Source: Nodularia sp. (in: cyanobacteria) (GTDB lineage Bacteria; Cyanobacteriota; Cyanobacteriia; Cyanobacteriales; Nostocaceae). From it: a stretch of DNA of 37,171 bases. Below are positions 7,957-16,358 of the stretch, piece by piece (the stretch's first letter is position 1; the number at the start of each line of letters is the position of its first letter). The stretch lies in the NCBI GenBank assembly GCA_007692755.1, contig REBL01000198.1, positions 1-37,171 of the forward strand. The letters run 5' to 3'. The notes beneath the pieces are model-generated. The model did no database searches and was not told the origin of the DNA. It saw only the letters and a program-made list of their open reading frames with translations. The translations under genes were made by a program, and so were the position numbers.

Positions 7957-8412
7957 GTGATAATATACACACGTATTAGGTCTGTGGATTTAAGCAACTT
8001 ACCAAAACCATTACTCTATGCCTCAATTGCAGTTTTTTTACTTGCTGTAGGTTATGGTGCTGCAAAGCACGTTCCAGGAATGAATGGATCAAGTGAACAA
8101 AATTCTAATAATCAAGCTTCGACAACTTCAGATTCAAAAAGTGTCAAAATACTCGTTTTAGATGAAGACTCTCAACAACCTATCGTTGGCGCAAAAGTAA
8201 CGATGGACTCTGAAGGCGGAGTTGATTCAGACACAACTGATAATTTAGGATTTTTTAGAGTTCAGATACCAGTTACAGACTATGTGCGAATTCGTCTAAG
8301 TAAAGATAGTTGTATTCCTTTCAACCAAAATATAAATCTACTAAGTAATCCTGATAGACCTAAACAAATTATGTTGAAATGTTCTACAACACCTAATAAC
8401 CCTAATAATTAA
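7957..8412 (+). CDS. Membrane-anchored protein with carboxypeptidase-regulatory-like domain
   Basis: A 151-residue protein with one membrane helix at about residues 19-37 (LLYASIAVFLLAVGYGAA), a Ser/Asn/Gln-rich linker, then a small beta-sandwich region (VKILVLDEDSQQPIVGAKVT, then DTTDNLGFFRVQIP) that follows the carboxypeptidase-regulatory-like/transthyretin-like pattern. That fold is a binding or structural module, not an enzyme. Two cysteines near the end could form a disulfide outside the cytoplasm. The start is a GTG at 7957; no better ATG exists, so the first residues are uncertain. It lies 16 bases before the next membrane gene, which suggests one transcript. Function unknown. Confidence 0.65.
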   Translation: MIIYTRIRSVDLSNLPKPLLYASIAVFLLAVGYGAAKHVPGMNGSSEQNSNNQASTTSDSKSVKILVLDEDSQQPIVGAKVTMDSEGGVDSDTTDNLGFFRVQIPVTDYVRIRLSKDSCIPFNQNINLLSNPDRPKQIMLKCSTTPNNPNN

Positions 8413-8428
8413 CTAATGCAATACTCTA

Positions 8429-9079
8429 ATGTCATCTCTACGCCAGCATTTTCAGCGTATAAAAGAAATAGTTGATTGGAGTTGGACACTAGCACTGCTT
8501 TGTCTAATAGGTTATATAACTTTAGGGCAACTTGTCCAATTATATTGGGCAATGCTGTTTTTAGGAGGCTTGGCTGGCAGTTTTGGTATTTTCTATGAGT
8601 TTTCATGTCAGAAATTAGCAGAGTTAGATTCTCTTAATGCATACGAACTTCAGAAAGCTAATGTATCGGCATATTCGGCTAAAATTATGCTCAGAGAATT
8701 TGCTAACAGAAACCCAAGAATTACCAACCAATTTTATGATTTTGTTCAAGCAAACGAACAAGTAAACAATGTCATAGAAAAGTCTCATACTAGCTTTCAT
8801 AATAAAGTCTATGAACAAAGACAAAAAACTCAACAAAAACCGTCACAACCACCTCGAAAAAGACAAACATCCCCAAGACCTTCCTCTCCGCAAAGAGTAG
8901 AATATCTAAAGCCAACTCCTCCAAAACCATCACAATTAAGAAGAGAAAGTAAGTTAAGGTTAAACGCAATAGAGTATAGTCGCATTTCTAATCAAAGTGA
9001 TTATGAATTTGTTCGAGGTTATATGAAAAAAAATGGAACTCCAGTAAAGGGATATTATAGGCGAAAGCGAAACAGGTAA
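8429..9079 (+). CDS. Unknown two-helix membrane protein with basic proline-rich tail
   Basis: A 216-residue protein not recognised. Two closely spaced hydrophobic helices occupy about residues 18-55 (WTLALLCLIGYITLG and LYWAMLFLGGLAGSFGIFYE), followed by a helical charged region and a very basic Pro/Ser/Arg/Gln-rich stretch (residues about 132-180, for example PSQPPRKRQTSPRPSSPQR). The end (GYMKKNGTPVKGYYRRKRNR) resembles the short 'V-x-G-Y-x-R' tail seen in small secreted or phage-like proteins. Such a tail could bind nucleic acid or cell-wall polymers; this is speculation. It is probably co-transcribed with the preceding gene. Confidence 0.65.
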   Translation: MSSLRQHFQRIKEIVDWSWTLALLCLIGYITLGQLVQLYWAMLFLGGLAGSFGIFYEFSCQKLAELDSLNAYELQKANVSAYSAKIMLREFANRNPRITNQFYDFVQANEQVNNVIEKSHTSFHNKVYEQRQKTQQKPSQPPRKRQTSPRPSSPQRVEYLKPTPPKPSQLRRESKLRLNAIEYSRISNQSDYEFVRGYMKKNGTPVKGYYRRKRNR

Positions 9080-9254
9080 TAAAACTTTATAGAAAGGTTG
9101 GTGAAGTCTAGGTACAAGCATCGTTGCATATTGGGAAGTAACCGCGAGATCGCCCATGAATTTAAACGCTGTTTATAAGCGATCGCATCTTCTCTACCTC
9201 TATCAGAAAATATGGCTTTAATATAAATACAAGTAGAGCAATAGCTAATTCAAA

Positions 9255-9365
9255 CTAGTGGCGTGACAAGCCTAAAACGTTGCAATAAATTTTTGAGAAA
9301 ATTGAGATAAATCAATGTTTTCTGCTTTTTTCTAATGCACTACTTTAAGCTTGCCACGCCACTAG
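9255..9365. mobile_element. MITE-like element with terminal inverted repeats
   Basis: A 111-bp segment bounded by CTAG on both sides. The left end CTAGTGGCGTGACAAGC and the right end (read on the other strand) match at 16 of 17 positions, and over 33 bases at 26. There is no coding capacity inside, and the centre is AT-rich. CTAG may be the target duplication. The right end lies 11 bases before the ATG of the following antitoxin gene. Confidence 0.65.
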
Positions 9366-9376
9366 AAGTTACCAAA

Positions 9377-9589
9377 ATGCTGAAACTGCACAAAAACTAT
9401 GTTCTTGACGAAAATCAGCGACCTATTGCTGTACAAATTCCCATCGCTGAGTTTGAAAAAGTTGAAGAAATCCTTGAAGATTACGGTTTGGCTAAATTGA
9501 TGGAGGAAGTAGCGGATGAAACACCTCTCTCGAAAGAAGATGCACTCAAGTATTATGAATCAGTGATGGGTGCAAATGTGGAAAGTTGA
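9377..9589 (+). CDS. Phd/YefM-type antitoxin next to a MITE
   Basis: A 70-residue protein starting MLKLHKNYVLDENQRPIAVQ, the classic short antitoxin start with VLDENQRPIAVQIP, followed by an acidic helical tail. The frame is open upstream to an ATG at 9335, but those 14 residues (MHYFKLATPLEVTK) are encoded mostly by the MITE terminal repeat, so I chose 9377. Its toxin survives only as an 11-codon stub whose ATG at 9576 overlaps the antitoxin end, the typical coupled arrangement. The antitoxin is probably an orphan. Confidence 0.75.
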   Translation: MLKLHKNYVLDENQRPIAVQIPIAEFEKVEEILEDYGLAKLMEEVADETPLSKEDALKYYESVMGANVES

Positions 9590-9611
9590 ATATAATAAGC
9601 GATCGCCTTAA
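9576..9611 (+). pseudogene. Truncated 5' end of a RelE-type toxin gene
   Basis: Overlapping the antitoxin stop by 14 bases, ATG at 9576 reads MWKVEYNKRSP and stops at TAA 9609-9611. MWxVEYxKRF is the usual start of the RelE toxins that follow this antitoxin type. Similarity ends exactly at a GCGATCGC octamer (9599-9606), after which the region before the phosphoesterase gene has no trace of the toxin. Confidence 0.6.
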
Positions 9612-9634
9612 TCCCCCTTTAATCTTGCCCATGT

Positions 9635-9670
9635 ATAATGCCAAAAGCCTGTAACTCTCAGGGGCATTAT
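9635..9670 (+). promoter_or_regulatory. Hairpin overlapping a start codon
   Basis: ATAATGCC (9635-9642) is exactly complementary to GGCATTAT (9663-9670), whose last two bases are the start of the ATG at 9669. If transcribed, the stem would hide the ribosome-binding region and the start codon. The left arm also contains TATAAT (9634-9639), so it may instead be a -10 box and the pairing fortuitous. Confidence 0.35.
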
Positions 9671-11393
9671 GGCGAAAACCAAACTGCTAACGTTTATAAT
9701 TTTGTTTGTGCTATGCCTTACCCTAGTAAGCGTGCGTTCATTTGGGCAAACAACTATGACATCAGCACCGCATCTGCTGACTGACCCATTTTTACAACTA
9801 CCAACAGCTAACTCTGTGCAAGTAGTTTGGTTTACAGAATTTTCTGGTGATAAACACGTAGTTACATACGGGGAAAATCTGGATAAATCAACCTTGGCTA
9901 GAACCACTCAACTCAGCCGCACACGAGAAGACCAGCAATCAAAACTAGCAAATCAAACGATAAATCAACCTGTCAAACGTGACATTTGGCGACATGAAGC
10001 TGAGGTGACTGGGTTAACTCCTGGCGTGCGTGTTCCCTATCGTGTGATGAGTGTGCGCGAAGATGGCGCAAGTGTCAGCAGCGATGTTTTTACTCTCGCA
10101 CCGACTCCAGAAGCAGGACAAGCACTGAAAATTTTACTGACTTCAGACCATCAACTAAAACCCATGACAGCCGCAAATCTGCAAAAGGTCGTGGAAACAG
10201 TGGGACAAGTTGATGGGGTGTGGTTCGCTGGTGATTTAATTAATGTCAGCGATCGCGCCTCGGAATGGTTTGATGATAGTCGGGGTGGTGCGTTATTTCC
10301 GGCTTTACAAGGTCATGCTAACTATGAAATGGCACACAATGGGGTGAAAACAACCTATACAGGTGGTGAAATCATTCAACACGCCCCCATGTTTACAGCC
10401 ATTGGTAATCATGAGGTGATGGGGCGGTTGGGGAGAACAGATAGTTTAAATAATGAATTTAATGATACTATTCCCCGTGACGTGGCGCAAAAATTATATA
10501 GTGGTCAATCTTTAATCGATAATTCTTTTAATACTTATACATACGAAGAGATTTTCAGCTTACCCCAAAGTAAAACAGGTGGTAAAAAATATTATGCAGT
10601 CAGCTTTGGTGATGTGCGTTTGGTGGTTCTTTACATCACCAATACGTGGCGGACTCCCAACTTAAATACAAGATATAAAGGTAGATATAAAGAAGCACCA
10701 CAGGATTTAGAACATCCAGAAAATTGGGGTTATGGACAGTTAATTTTTGAACCAATTGCTAAAGGTAGTCAGCAATATAATTGGTTAGAAGCAGAACTGA
10801 ACAGTCCAGAATTTCAACAAGCCAAATACAAAGTTGTGATGTTCCATCATCCACCCCATACATTGGGTGATAACATCGTTCCTGCCTATACCAATCCAGT
10901 GCAGATAATTGAACGTGAGCAAAACGGTAAAATCACCGCAGTCCGTTACGAATACCCCAAAGATGCAGATTATATTAACCGAGATGTTCTCCCCTTACTA
11001 GAAGCGGCTGATGTGCAATTCGTATTATATGGACATTCCCATTTATGGAACCGCTTTGTTAGTCCTAGTGGAATGCACTTTCTCGAAACATCGAATGTGG
11101 GTAACTCTTATGGTGCAGCTTGGGGTGAAAAAAAACGAGAAGTACCAATTGGATATAAAGAAGATTATATTGCACTGGGTGATCCTTACGGATTGCAACC
11201 AGTAACCCCGACAATTGCACCTTTATTAGGCGAAGATAATCAATCGCTTCCTTATATAGCTAGTAACAAAATCACAGTTTTTAGTATCTTTGACACAGGC
11301 ACTGGTATAGTAAGTAGCTATTATTTTGATACCCAGAAACCTGATTCAGACGTAGTGAAATTTGATGAATTTAAATTGAAAAATCCAACCTAA
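9669..11393 (+). CDS. Secreted purple-acid-phosphatase-like metallophosphoesterase
   Basis: A 574-residue protein with a Sec signal peptide (basic MAKTKLL, hydrophobic FIILFVLCLTLVS, possible cut after about residue 27), an N-terminal fibronectin-like phosphatase domain (about 35-145) and a calcineurin-like metallophosphatase domain. Metal-ligand candidates are D160 (TSDHQ), D189 (AGDLIN), N247/H248 (GNHE), H393/H394 (FHHPP) and H456/H458 (YGHSH). The tyrosine of the true purple acid phosphatase GDxxY motif is absent, so iron-type chemistry is uncertain. It likely hydrolyses phosphoesters in the periplasm or outside the cell, as in phosphate scavenging. It stands alone; no Pho box was identified. 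Confidence 0.85.
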   Translation: MAKTKLLTFIILFVLCLTLVSVRSFGQTTMTSAPHLLTDPFLQLPTANSVQVVWFTEFSGDKHVVTYGENLDKSTLARTTQLSRTREDQQSKLANQTINQPVKRDIWRHEAEVTGLTPGVRVPYRVMSVREDGASVSSDVFTLAPTPEAGQALKILLTSDHQLKPMTAANLQKVVETVGQVDGVWFAGDLINVSDRASEWFDDSRGGALFPALQGHANYEMAHNGVKTTYTGGEIIQHAPMFTAIGNHEVMGRLGRTDSLNNEFNDTIPRDVAQKLYSGQSLIDNSFNTYTYEEIFSLPQSKTGGKKYYAVSFGDVRLVVLYITNTWRTPNLNTRYKGRYKEAPQDLEHPENWGYGQLIFEPIAKGSQQYNWLEAELNSPEFQQAKYKVVMFHHPPHTLGDNIVPAYTNPVQIIEREQNGKITAVRYEYPKDADYINRDVLPLLEAADVQFVLYGHSHLWNRFVSPSGMHFLETSNVGNSYGAAWGEKKREVPIGYKEDYIALGDPYGLQPVTPTIAPLLGEDNQSLPYIASNKITVFSIFDTGTGIVSSYYFDTQKPDSDVVKFDEFKLKNPT

Positions 11394-11634
11394 AGCACAC
11401 AGTAAAGCCCGCTTAACGTGTTGTGAGTAGTGAACTAGTAAGTTAATATAAATGTCCTGCTTCCTCCCTTCTTCCTTTTTCCCTCTTCCTTTGTGTACTT
11501 TGCGTACTTTGCGGTTTATTTATCCAAAACTTCCCCACCCACCCAAACTAAATTTCTAGCCGACACAAAAAAATAGAGCAACCAGAGCAGGTTATGATAC
11601 GCTATCTGCCAGAGAAAAGAAAAAGGTACAAAAA

Positions 11635-12702
11635 ATGACTAAGCTGCGGGTGGGACTGCTGTTTGGGGGTCGTTCCGGGGAACATGAAGTTTCAATTAAT
11701 TCCGCCAGAGCGATCGCTCTGGCCTTAAGTGCAGAACAAAATGCTAATAAATACGAAATATCGCCTTTTTATATCCAAAAAGATGGCTGCTGGTTTGCTG
11801 GAAAAGTCGCCCAAGAAATTCTAGACTCTGGTATTCCCCACATAGAAGACCAAAACCAGAGTCCGTGGAAATTACCCGACCAAGTTACAGAAGTGGATGT
11901 GTGGTTTCCCATTCTACACGGCCCCAACGGAGAAGACGGTACGATTCAGGGATTACTCACATTGATGCAAGTCCCCTTTGTCGGTTCTGGGGTCTTAGGT
12001 TCAGCTTTGGGTATGGATAAGATTGCCATGAAAATGGCCTTTGAGCAAGCCGGATTACCTCAGGTAAAATATAAATCCTTAACCAGAGAGCAAGTTTGGT
12101 CAAATCCTTGCATATTCCCCAAACTCTGCGATGAAATTGAAGCTGCTTTAGACTATCCCTGTTTTGTCAAACCTGCTAACTTAGGTTCATCAGTGGGAAT
12201 TGCCAAAGTGCGATCGCGTCAAGAATTAGAAGCAGCTTTAGATAATGCTGCTACTTATGACAGACGGATAATTGTCGAAGCAGGCGTAGTTGCGAGGGAA
12301 GTAGAATGTGCCGTATTAGGTAATGATCAAACTAAAGCCTCTATCGTCGGAGAGATTACCTTCAACAGTGATTTCTATGATTATGAAACTAAGTATACAG
12401 CAGGGCAAGCAAATTTACTGATTCCCGCCCCCATCCCAGATGCAGTCAGCCGCCAAATCCAAGATATGGCATTACAAGCCTTTGCAGCTGTTGATGCTGC
12501 GGGGTTAGCAAGAGTAGATTTTTTCTTTGTAGAAGCTACCGGAGAAGTATTGATTAACGAAATCAACACCTTCCCAGGCTTTACTGCTACCAGTATGTAT
12601 CCCCAACTCTGGAGTTATAGTGGTATACCTTTTCCGGAATTAGTGGATCAGTTAATTCAATTAGCCCTAGAACGAAATTCTGGTCACGAATCAAATTCAT
12701 AG
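11635..12702 (+). CDS. ddl: D-alanine--D-alanine ligase
   Basis: Makes the D-Ala-D-Ala dipeptide of peptidoglycan in an ATP-dependent step in the cytoplasm. The 355 residues show the ATP-grasp Ddl pattern: [11 protein letters not shown] near the start, [27 protein letters not shown] (ATP-binding lysine and serine loop), then the metal- and product-binding ending EINTFPGFT followed by SMYPQLW. Length is normal for the long bacterial type. The ATG at 11635 is preceded by an AAAAGG-type ribosome site. In several cyanobacteria ddl lies near ftsQ-ftsZ; here it is followed by an unrelated small membrane protein. Confidence 0.97.
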   Translation: MTKLRVGLLFGGRSGEHEVSINSARAIALALSAEQNANKYEISPFYIQKDGCWFAGKVAQEILDSGIPHIEDQNQSPWKLPDQVTEVDVWFPILHGPNGEDGTIQGLLTLMQVPFVGSGVLGSALGMDKIAMKMAFEQAGLPQVKYKSLTREQVWSNPCIFPKLCDEIEAALDYPCFVKPANLGSSVGIAKVRSRQELEAALDNAATYDRRIIVEAGVVAREVECAVLGNDQTKASIVGEITFNSDFYDYETKYTAGQANLLIPAPIPDAVSRQIQDMALQAFAAVDAAGLARVDFFFVEATGEVLINEINTFPGFTATSMYPQLWSYSGIPFPELVDQLIQLALERNSGHESNS

Positions 12703-12867
12703 CCAAATTAACCATTCACTAAAACCGCTAAATTTAGCAAAAATCTGGGATTTAGTAGGCTATGTTTCCAAAAAAAAGCTACTGAATTCCCAAATCCGGC
12801 TACGGATACCTGATGGCTGCTCCTCCGGTACAATCATTGGCTAGAGGGGATCAATCTGAAAGTCATC

Positions 12868-13512
12868 ATGCAACATACTCAGAGCGTACAAGATGAGCCA
12901 AACAGAGTCAGAAGGCAGACCAAACGTAAATCGAGATTAATCCGTAGCCCAAATATTTTGATCTATCTGCTGACACGTCATCCAGGGTTATTGTTAATTG
13001 GGTTGTTAACAATGCTGATCGGCACTGCGGCCTTAGCTTTGTATAGCTTGGGTTACGTTAGTAGTGCGGATAAGGTAGAAATAGAAGAAATCCCGGCTGT
13101 GGTGGCAAAACCAATCACAATATCTTCTGAAAATCGCAATCCTACACCTTTCTGGATGGTAGTTGCGATCGCCCTCAGTTGTGCCAGTGGTTGCTTCATA
13201 ATTGTCCGGTTGGCTAACCGTCCGAATCAGCGTCAACAAGTCCGCAAACCCATTAAACGCGATTGCGCCTCAAGACCATTAACATCAAAGCATCGCCCAA
13301 AACCGGAACCAACGACTTTAAAGAGTCAGCCAGTGTTTGTACCACTGCAACCACTCAAGCCGATGACCTCAAGGCGAGCTAAATCACAGTCCCCGGTGAC
13401 GGTTCTATCATCAGAACATAGGCATCCACTGGATAAAAGTCAAGAAACTTTGGCAGACTTGATGGATATTCGTAAACAAAATTCTTTGTCTACGATTTTG
13501 CAGAAATATTAA
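12868..13512 (+). CDS. Unknown membrane protein with two helices
   Basis: A 214-residue protein not recognised. It has a basic N-terminus (RRQTKRKSR), a hydrophobic helix at about 40-64 (LLLIGLLTMLIGTAALALYS), a short external segment, a second helix at about 92-112 (FWMVVAIALSCASGCFIIV) and a basic, Pro/Ser-rich tail, so both ends are probably cytoplasmic. It follows ddl by 165 bases in the same direction and could share its transcript. It lacks the POTRA pattern of FtsQ. Function unknown. Confidence 0.75.
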   Translation: MQHTQSVQDEPNRVRRQTKRKSRLIRSPNILIYLLTRHPGLLLIGLLTMLIGTAALALYSLGYVSSADKVEIEEIPAVVAKPITISSENRNPTPFWMVVAIALSCASGCFIIVRLANRPNQRQQVRKPIKRDCASRPLTSKHRPKPEPTTLKSQPVFVPLQPLKPMTSRRAKSQSPVTVLSSEHRHPLDKSQETLADLMDIRKQNSLSTILQKY

Positions 13513-13737
13513 TTGTGCCTGAAAAAGGCTGAGTGCAGAAACCGCCACGCCAATTACTCATCAAAGGGTGAGCTACGAACAATTTAGAAAAATATAAAAA
13601 CCTGCCAAAATGGCAACCATGATCAAAATAACTGAGTTAAATTGTAGAAGACAAAAAACGAAACGGGTTTTGTTAACAGAAACAATCAAAGATTAATTTA
13701 CCGTGATAACTGATAACAGTTTTAATAATTAAACTTG

Positions 13738-13855
13738 GTATTTGTCGCACCAGGAATAGTAAATGTGTATGAGTGTTGTCATTGATATACACATTAGCCC
13801 CCTAAATAAAGGGCAGCACTTGTACATATTCCTGAACACTACAGTGGCAAATACT
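13738..13855 (+). ncRNA. Candidate structured small RNA (foldback)
   Basis: Nested pairings lie on the plus strand: GTATTTGTC (13738-13746) with GGCAAATAC (13846-13854), CAGGAATA (13751-13758) with TATTCCTG (13827-13834), and a 15-bp stem 13766-13780 with 13812-13826 containing four G-U pairs. On the other strand those G-U pairs would be mismatches, so an RNA from the plus strand is favoured. The terminal loop has a GCCC/GGGC mini-hairpin. An alternative stem, AATGTGTAT with ATACACATT, is also possible. A strong terminator follows at once (13856). No family match (6S, 4.5S, Yfr1) is visible, and no promoter was identified. Confidence 0.45.
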
Positions 13856-13905
13856 AGAGTGAGAGGTTAGAGGCGCTTGGTATGCCTCCTCTCACTCTTT
13901 TTTTA
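13856..13905 (+). terminator. Strong intrinsic terminator
   Basis: AGAGTGAGAGG (13856-13866) and CCTCTCACTCT (13888-13898) form a perfect 11-bp stem, with an inner AGGC/GCCT extension, followed by seven T in a row (13898-13904). It ends transcription coming from the left (the candidate RNA or the gene at 12868). The stop codon of the leftward hydrolase gene lies within its right arm. Confidence 0.85.
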
Positions 13906-14839
13906 TCAAAAAATTGGTCTTCTGCAAAAACTCAATAATAGCTGCATTTACGACCTCAAATGAACCAGCAGAGGCATCATGATAGCAGTTATCTAGAATT
14001 TTTAACTGGGAGAAAGGAATGCTTTGATGTAATTTTTCTCCATGACTTACAGGAAACCAACTATCTTTATCTCCCCACATAATTAGTGTGGGACACTTAA
14101 TATTACCCAGATTATTTTGAATCTTACTCAGCATATTAGGTTTATTATCTTGCCAGTTCTCTATTTCCTGCGCTGCTATTTGTAACTCCTCAGCAACTTT
14201 GACAATAGTTCCAGGAAGTTCAATAAATGGATAAGTTATCCAATACACATCTTCAGGTGTCAGCATTGAGGGATCGAACAGTACCCTACGCCTTTCTATG
14301 GCCATAATTTCTCTGACTAGAGGTGCAAATAGATATGCTAAACGCCAAGAATCAATTGTTTGTAATACTTCTAGTGGAGTTTTCGCCAGTATCCACATTG
14401 CCCAATGGGGTAAGCGTTCGGTGAAAACAGGTACATTTATGACTATTAAACGCGCAATTAATTGGGGATTATGTTCAGCTATGGCTAGAGCTACTAATCC
14501 CCCTAAAGATTCGGCTACAATCACAGCAGGTTGATCACATAATGCCTGAAGAATGCGTTCTAACTCAATAACTTGATGCCCATTTTGTTCTCTACGTAAC
14601 CCAGGTTTTTCCGAAAACCCGTATCCTTTAGCATCAAAGCAAATTACCCGAAAATATTTAGATAATGGAGCGATGCTGTGCCGCCAATTGTAGCTCCAGC
14701 TACCCATTCCATGTAAGAAAACTAAGGGTTTACCTGTACCTACTTCACCATAAGCAATTTGTACAGGATAACCATGTGTATCGGTAATAATGAGACTTTG
14801 CCTTCCTTGGGGAAACGTAGCCTGCCACCAATCTTTCAT
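13892..14839 (-). CDS. Alpha/beta-fold hydrolase
   Basis: A 315-residue hydrolase of the broad alpha/beta superfamily (esterase/epoxide-hydrolase-like; substrate unknown). Visible marks are the oxyanion-hole HGMGSWSYNW, the nucleophile elbow VAESLGG with serine (first glycine of GxSxG replaced by alanine), the acid in MWGDKDSWFP and the catalytic histidine in CYHDASAG. No signal peptide. Start is the ATG at 14839, leaving 84 bases to the next leftward gene's stop at 14924. It is convergent with the terminator region on its left. A second, partial hydrolase of the same superfamily is at the right window edge. Confidence 0.85.
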   Translation of the reverse strand: MKDWWQATFPQGRQSLIITDTHGYPVQIAYGEVGTGKPLVFLHGMGSWSYNWRHSIAPLSKYFRVICFDAKGYGFSEKPGLRREQNGHQVIELERILQALCDQPAVIVAESLGGLVALAIAEHNPQLIARLIVINVPVFTERLPHWAMWILAKTPLEVLQTIDSWRLAYLFAPLVREIMAIERRRVLFDPSMLTPEDVYWITYPFIELPGTIVKVAEELQIAAQEIENWQDNKPNMLSKIQNNLGNIKCPTLIMWGDKDSWFPVSHGEKLHQSIPFSQLKILDNCYHDASAGSFEVVNAAIIEFLQKTNFLIKKE

Positions 14840-14923
14840 TCCTTTTTTTGAATAACTTATTTAAAGCATTCTAATTACTATCACGAGAATGCTATTAAGA
14901 CAATGGCAAGATAAATCCAGGGT

Positions 14924-15316
14924 TTATACTTTTCTTCTCAGGGGTAACTGTAAGTGTGCTTCTAACAGCTTTATATTATACTCATTGGCTGTCCAAGCGA
15001 AATCAAATAAATCTCCCATTACTGGTACAACTCCTACCAAACCATCGACAACAATATTGAAAAACATTCTGCCTAAAATAGCTTTAGGTACACCCATGCG
15101 TGCAGCTTCTAAGACGATGTAGCTAGAAAGCACGAATCCTATAAAATCACCAGCACCAAAAACTAAACCCACAATTGGATCTATACCAATATGAATTGGC
15201 GTTCCGGGAATAGTCACCACTTTATCGAGGATCAGACTCAGCCGACGCAGGCGTTTAAATGTGAGTGCTTGAGCTTCAGAATCAATATAATAATCCCGTC
15301 CATAAGAATCAGGCAT
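14924..15316 (-). CDS. DUF4112 protein
   Basis: A 130-residue membrane-associated protein of the DUF4112 family. The pattern LDKVVTIPGTPIHIGIDPIVGLVFGAGD is split here as TIPGTPIHIGIDPIVG and GAGDFIGFVLSSY, followed by the second half VDGLVGVVPVMGDLFDFAW, typical of the family. Two hydrophobic segments are likely. The role is unknown. It reads in the same direction as YihY upstream and the hydrolase downstream. Confidence 0.88.
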   Translation of the reverse strand: MPDSYGRDYYIDSEAQALTFKRLRRLSLILDKVVTIPGTPIHIGIDPIVGLVFGAGDFIGFVLSSYIVLEAARMGVPKAILGRMFFNIVVDGLVGVVPVMGDLFDFAWTANEYNIKLLEAHLQLPLRRKV

Positions 15317-15375
15317 GAAGGCGATCGCTTATTTAAGGTTAAAGAGTTAAATATATTACCACTGTATTTATTTTC

Positions 15376-16275
15376 TTATTGCTTGTCCAATAAATTTGTA
15401 TTTGATTTTGATTGCATCTGTTCACCGACAGTCACGTTCAATTGGTCGCCGATCAGCATCACCGCAGCACTCATCCACAGCCATAGCATTAAAACTATCA
15501 CAGCACCCACAGCACCATAAACTTTGTTATAGTTACCAAAATTCGCTACATAAGACCGGAATAGGGCTGACAGAATTGCCCAGAAAACGGCTGCGGATAC
15601 GGCACCCGGCATCATTGGTGTGCCAGAATTCCAGACACTTGGACCATATCGATAGACAAAGCTAAAGGCGGTGGCAATAATACCCAGTGCTAAAGGCCAG
15701 CGTAACAGTTGCCATATATGCAGCAAGAAAATCAAATAACTACTTTCATTCACCGCTATTCCTAAGAGTAAATCACTGATAAACACGAGGAAAGAAGCCA
15801 AAACAAACAATAAGATCGTACCGATTGTTAATCCTAGTGAGACAAGTTTGGCTTTCCAAAAAGGGCGCTTTTTCTCTGAAGGAATTTGATGAATTTGATC
15901 GAAGGCGGCCATCGCCGTACTTATCGCCCCAGAAGCAGTCCAAATGGCGATCGCAAAGCTCACAGAAAACAAACCACCATTTCTGGAATTAGTGATGTCT
16001 CTACTGGCAAAATCACGCACTAAAACTAACACTTCTTCAGGTGCTACTTGACTGAATTCATCTACCAGCTGTTTAAAAGTATTTTGGAAGGATTCTTCAA
16101 ATAAGCCAATAGCTGTCAGCAATGCCAGAATCGCCGGAAACAACGATAACATGGCATTGAAGGCAATTTCCGAGCCAAGTCCCAACAGTCGCCGTTCGGT
16201 TGTTCTGGCAAAAGTTTTTTTAAGGGTGCGCCCATTGACGTGGCGAAAGAAACTGAAAAAACGAGTCTTTGGCAT
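15376..16275 (-). CDS. YihY/virulence factor BrkB family membrane protein
   Basis: A 299-residue integral membrane protein with about six hydrophobic segments. Family marks are GLGSEIAFNAMLSLFPAILA near the start, IWTASGAISTAMAAFDQIHQ and the end YGAVGAVIVLMLWLWMSA, followed by a short polar tail. Members were once annotated as ribonuclease BN; that function is not supported, and a transport or envelope role is unproven. It sits in a leftward run with DUF4112 and DUF389 genes. Confidence 0.92.
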   Translation of the reverse strand: MPKTRFFSFFRHVNGRTLKKTFARTTERRLLGLGSEIAFNAMLSLFPAILALLTAIGLFEESFQNTFKQLVDEFSQVAPEEVLVLVRDFASRDITNSRNGGLFSVSFAIAIWTASGAISTAMAAFDQIHQIPSEKKRPFWKAKLVSLGLTIGTILLFVLASFLVFISDLLLGIAVNESSYLIFLLHIWQLLRWPLALGIIATAFSFVYRYGPSVWNSGTPMMPGAVSAAVFWAILSALFRSYVANFGNYNKVYGAVGAVIVLMLWLWMSAAVMLIGDQLNVTVGEQMQSKSNTNLLDKQ

Positions 16276-16358
16276 AACTAAGGTTACAGCTGATTAATCA
16301 ATTTCAGAGACCAAAACTCTGTTTTAGCAAAGCTTTTGGCTGTTTTCTCGGTCTCAAA

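Noticed and set aside
12727-12738. GCTAAATTTAGC palindrome after ddl
   Set aside because: A 12-base AT-rich palindrome with no loop is likely by chance and is not near a start or a T-run.
13738-13905. Interpretation as a riboswitch or 6S RNA
   Set aside because: No gene lies downstream on the same strand, so a riboswitch makes no sense, and the neighbourhood and bubble pattern of 6S RNA were not recognised.
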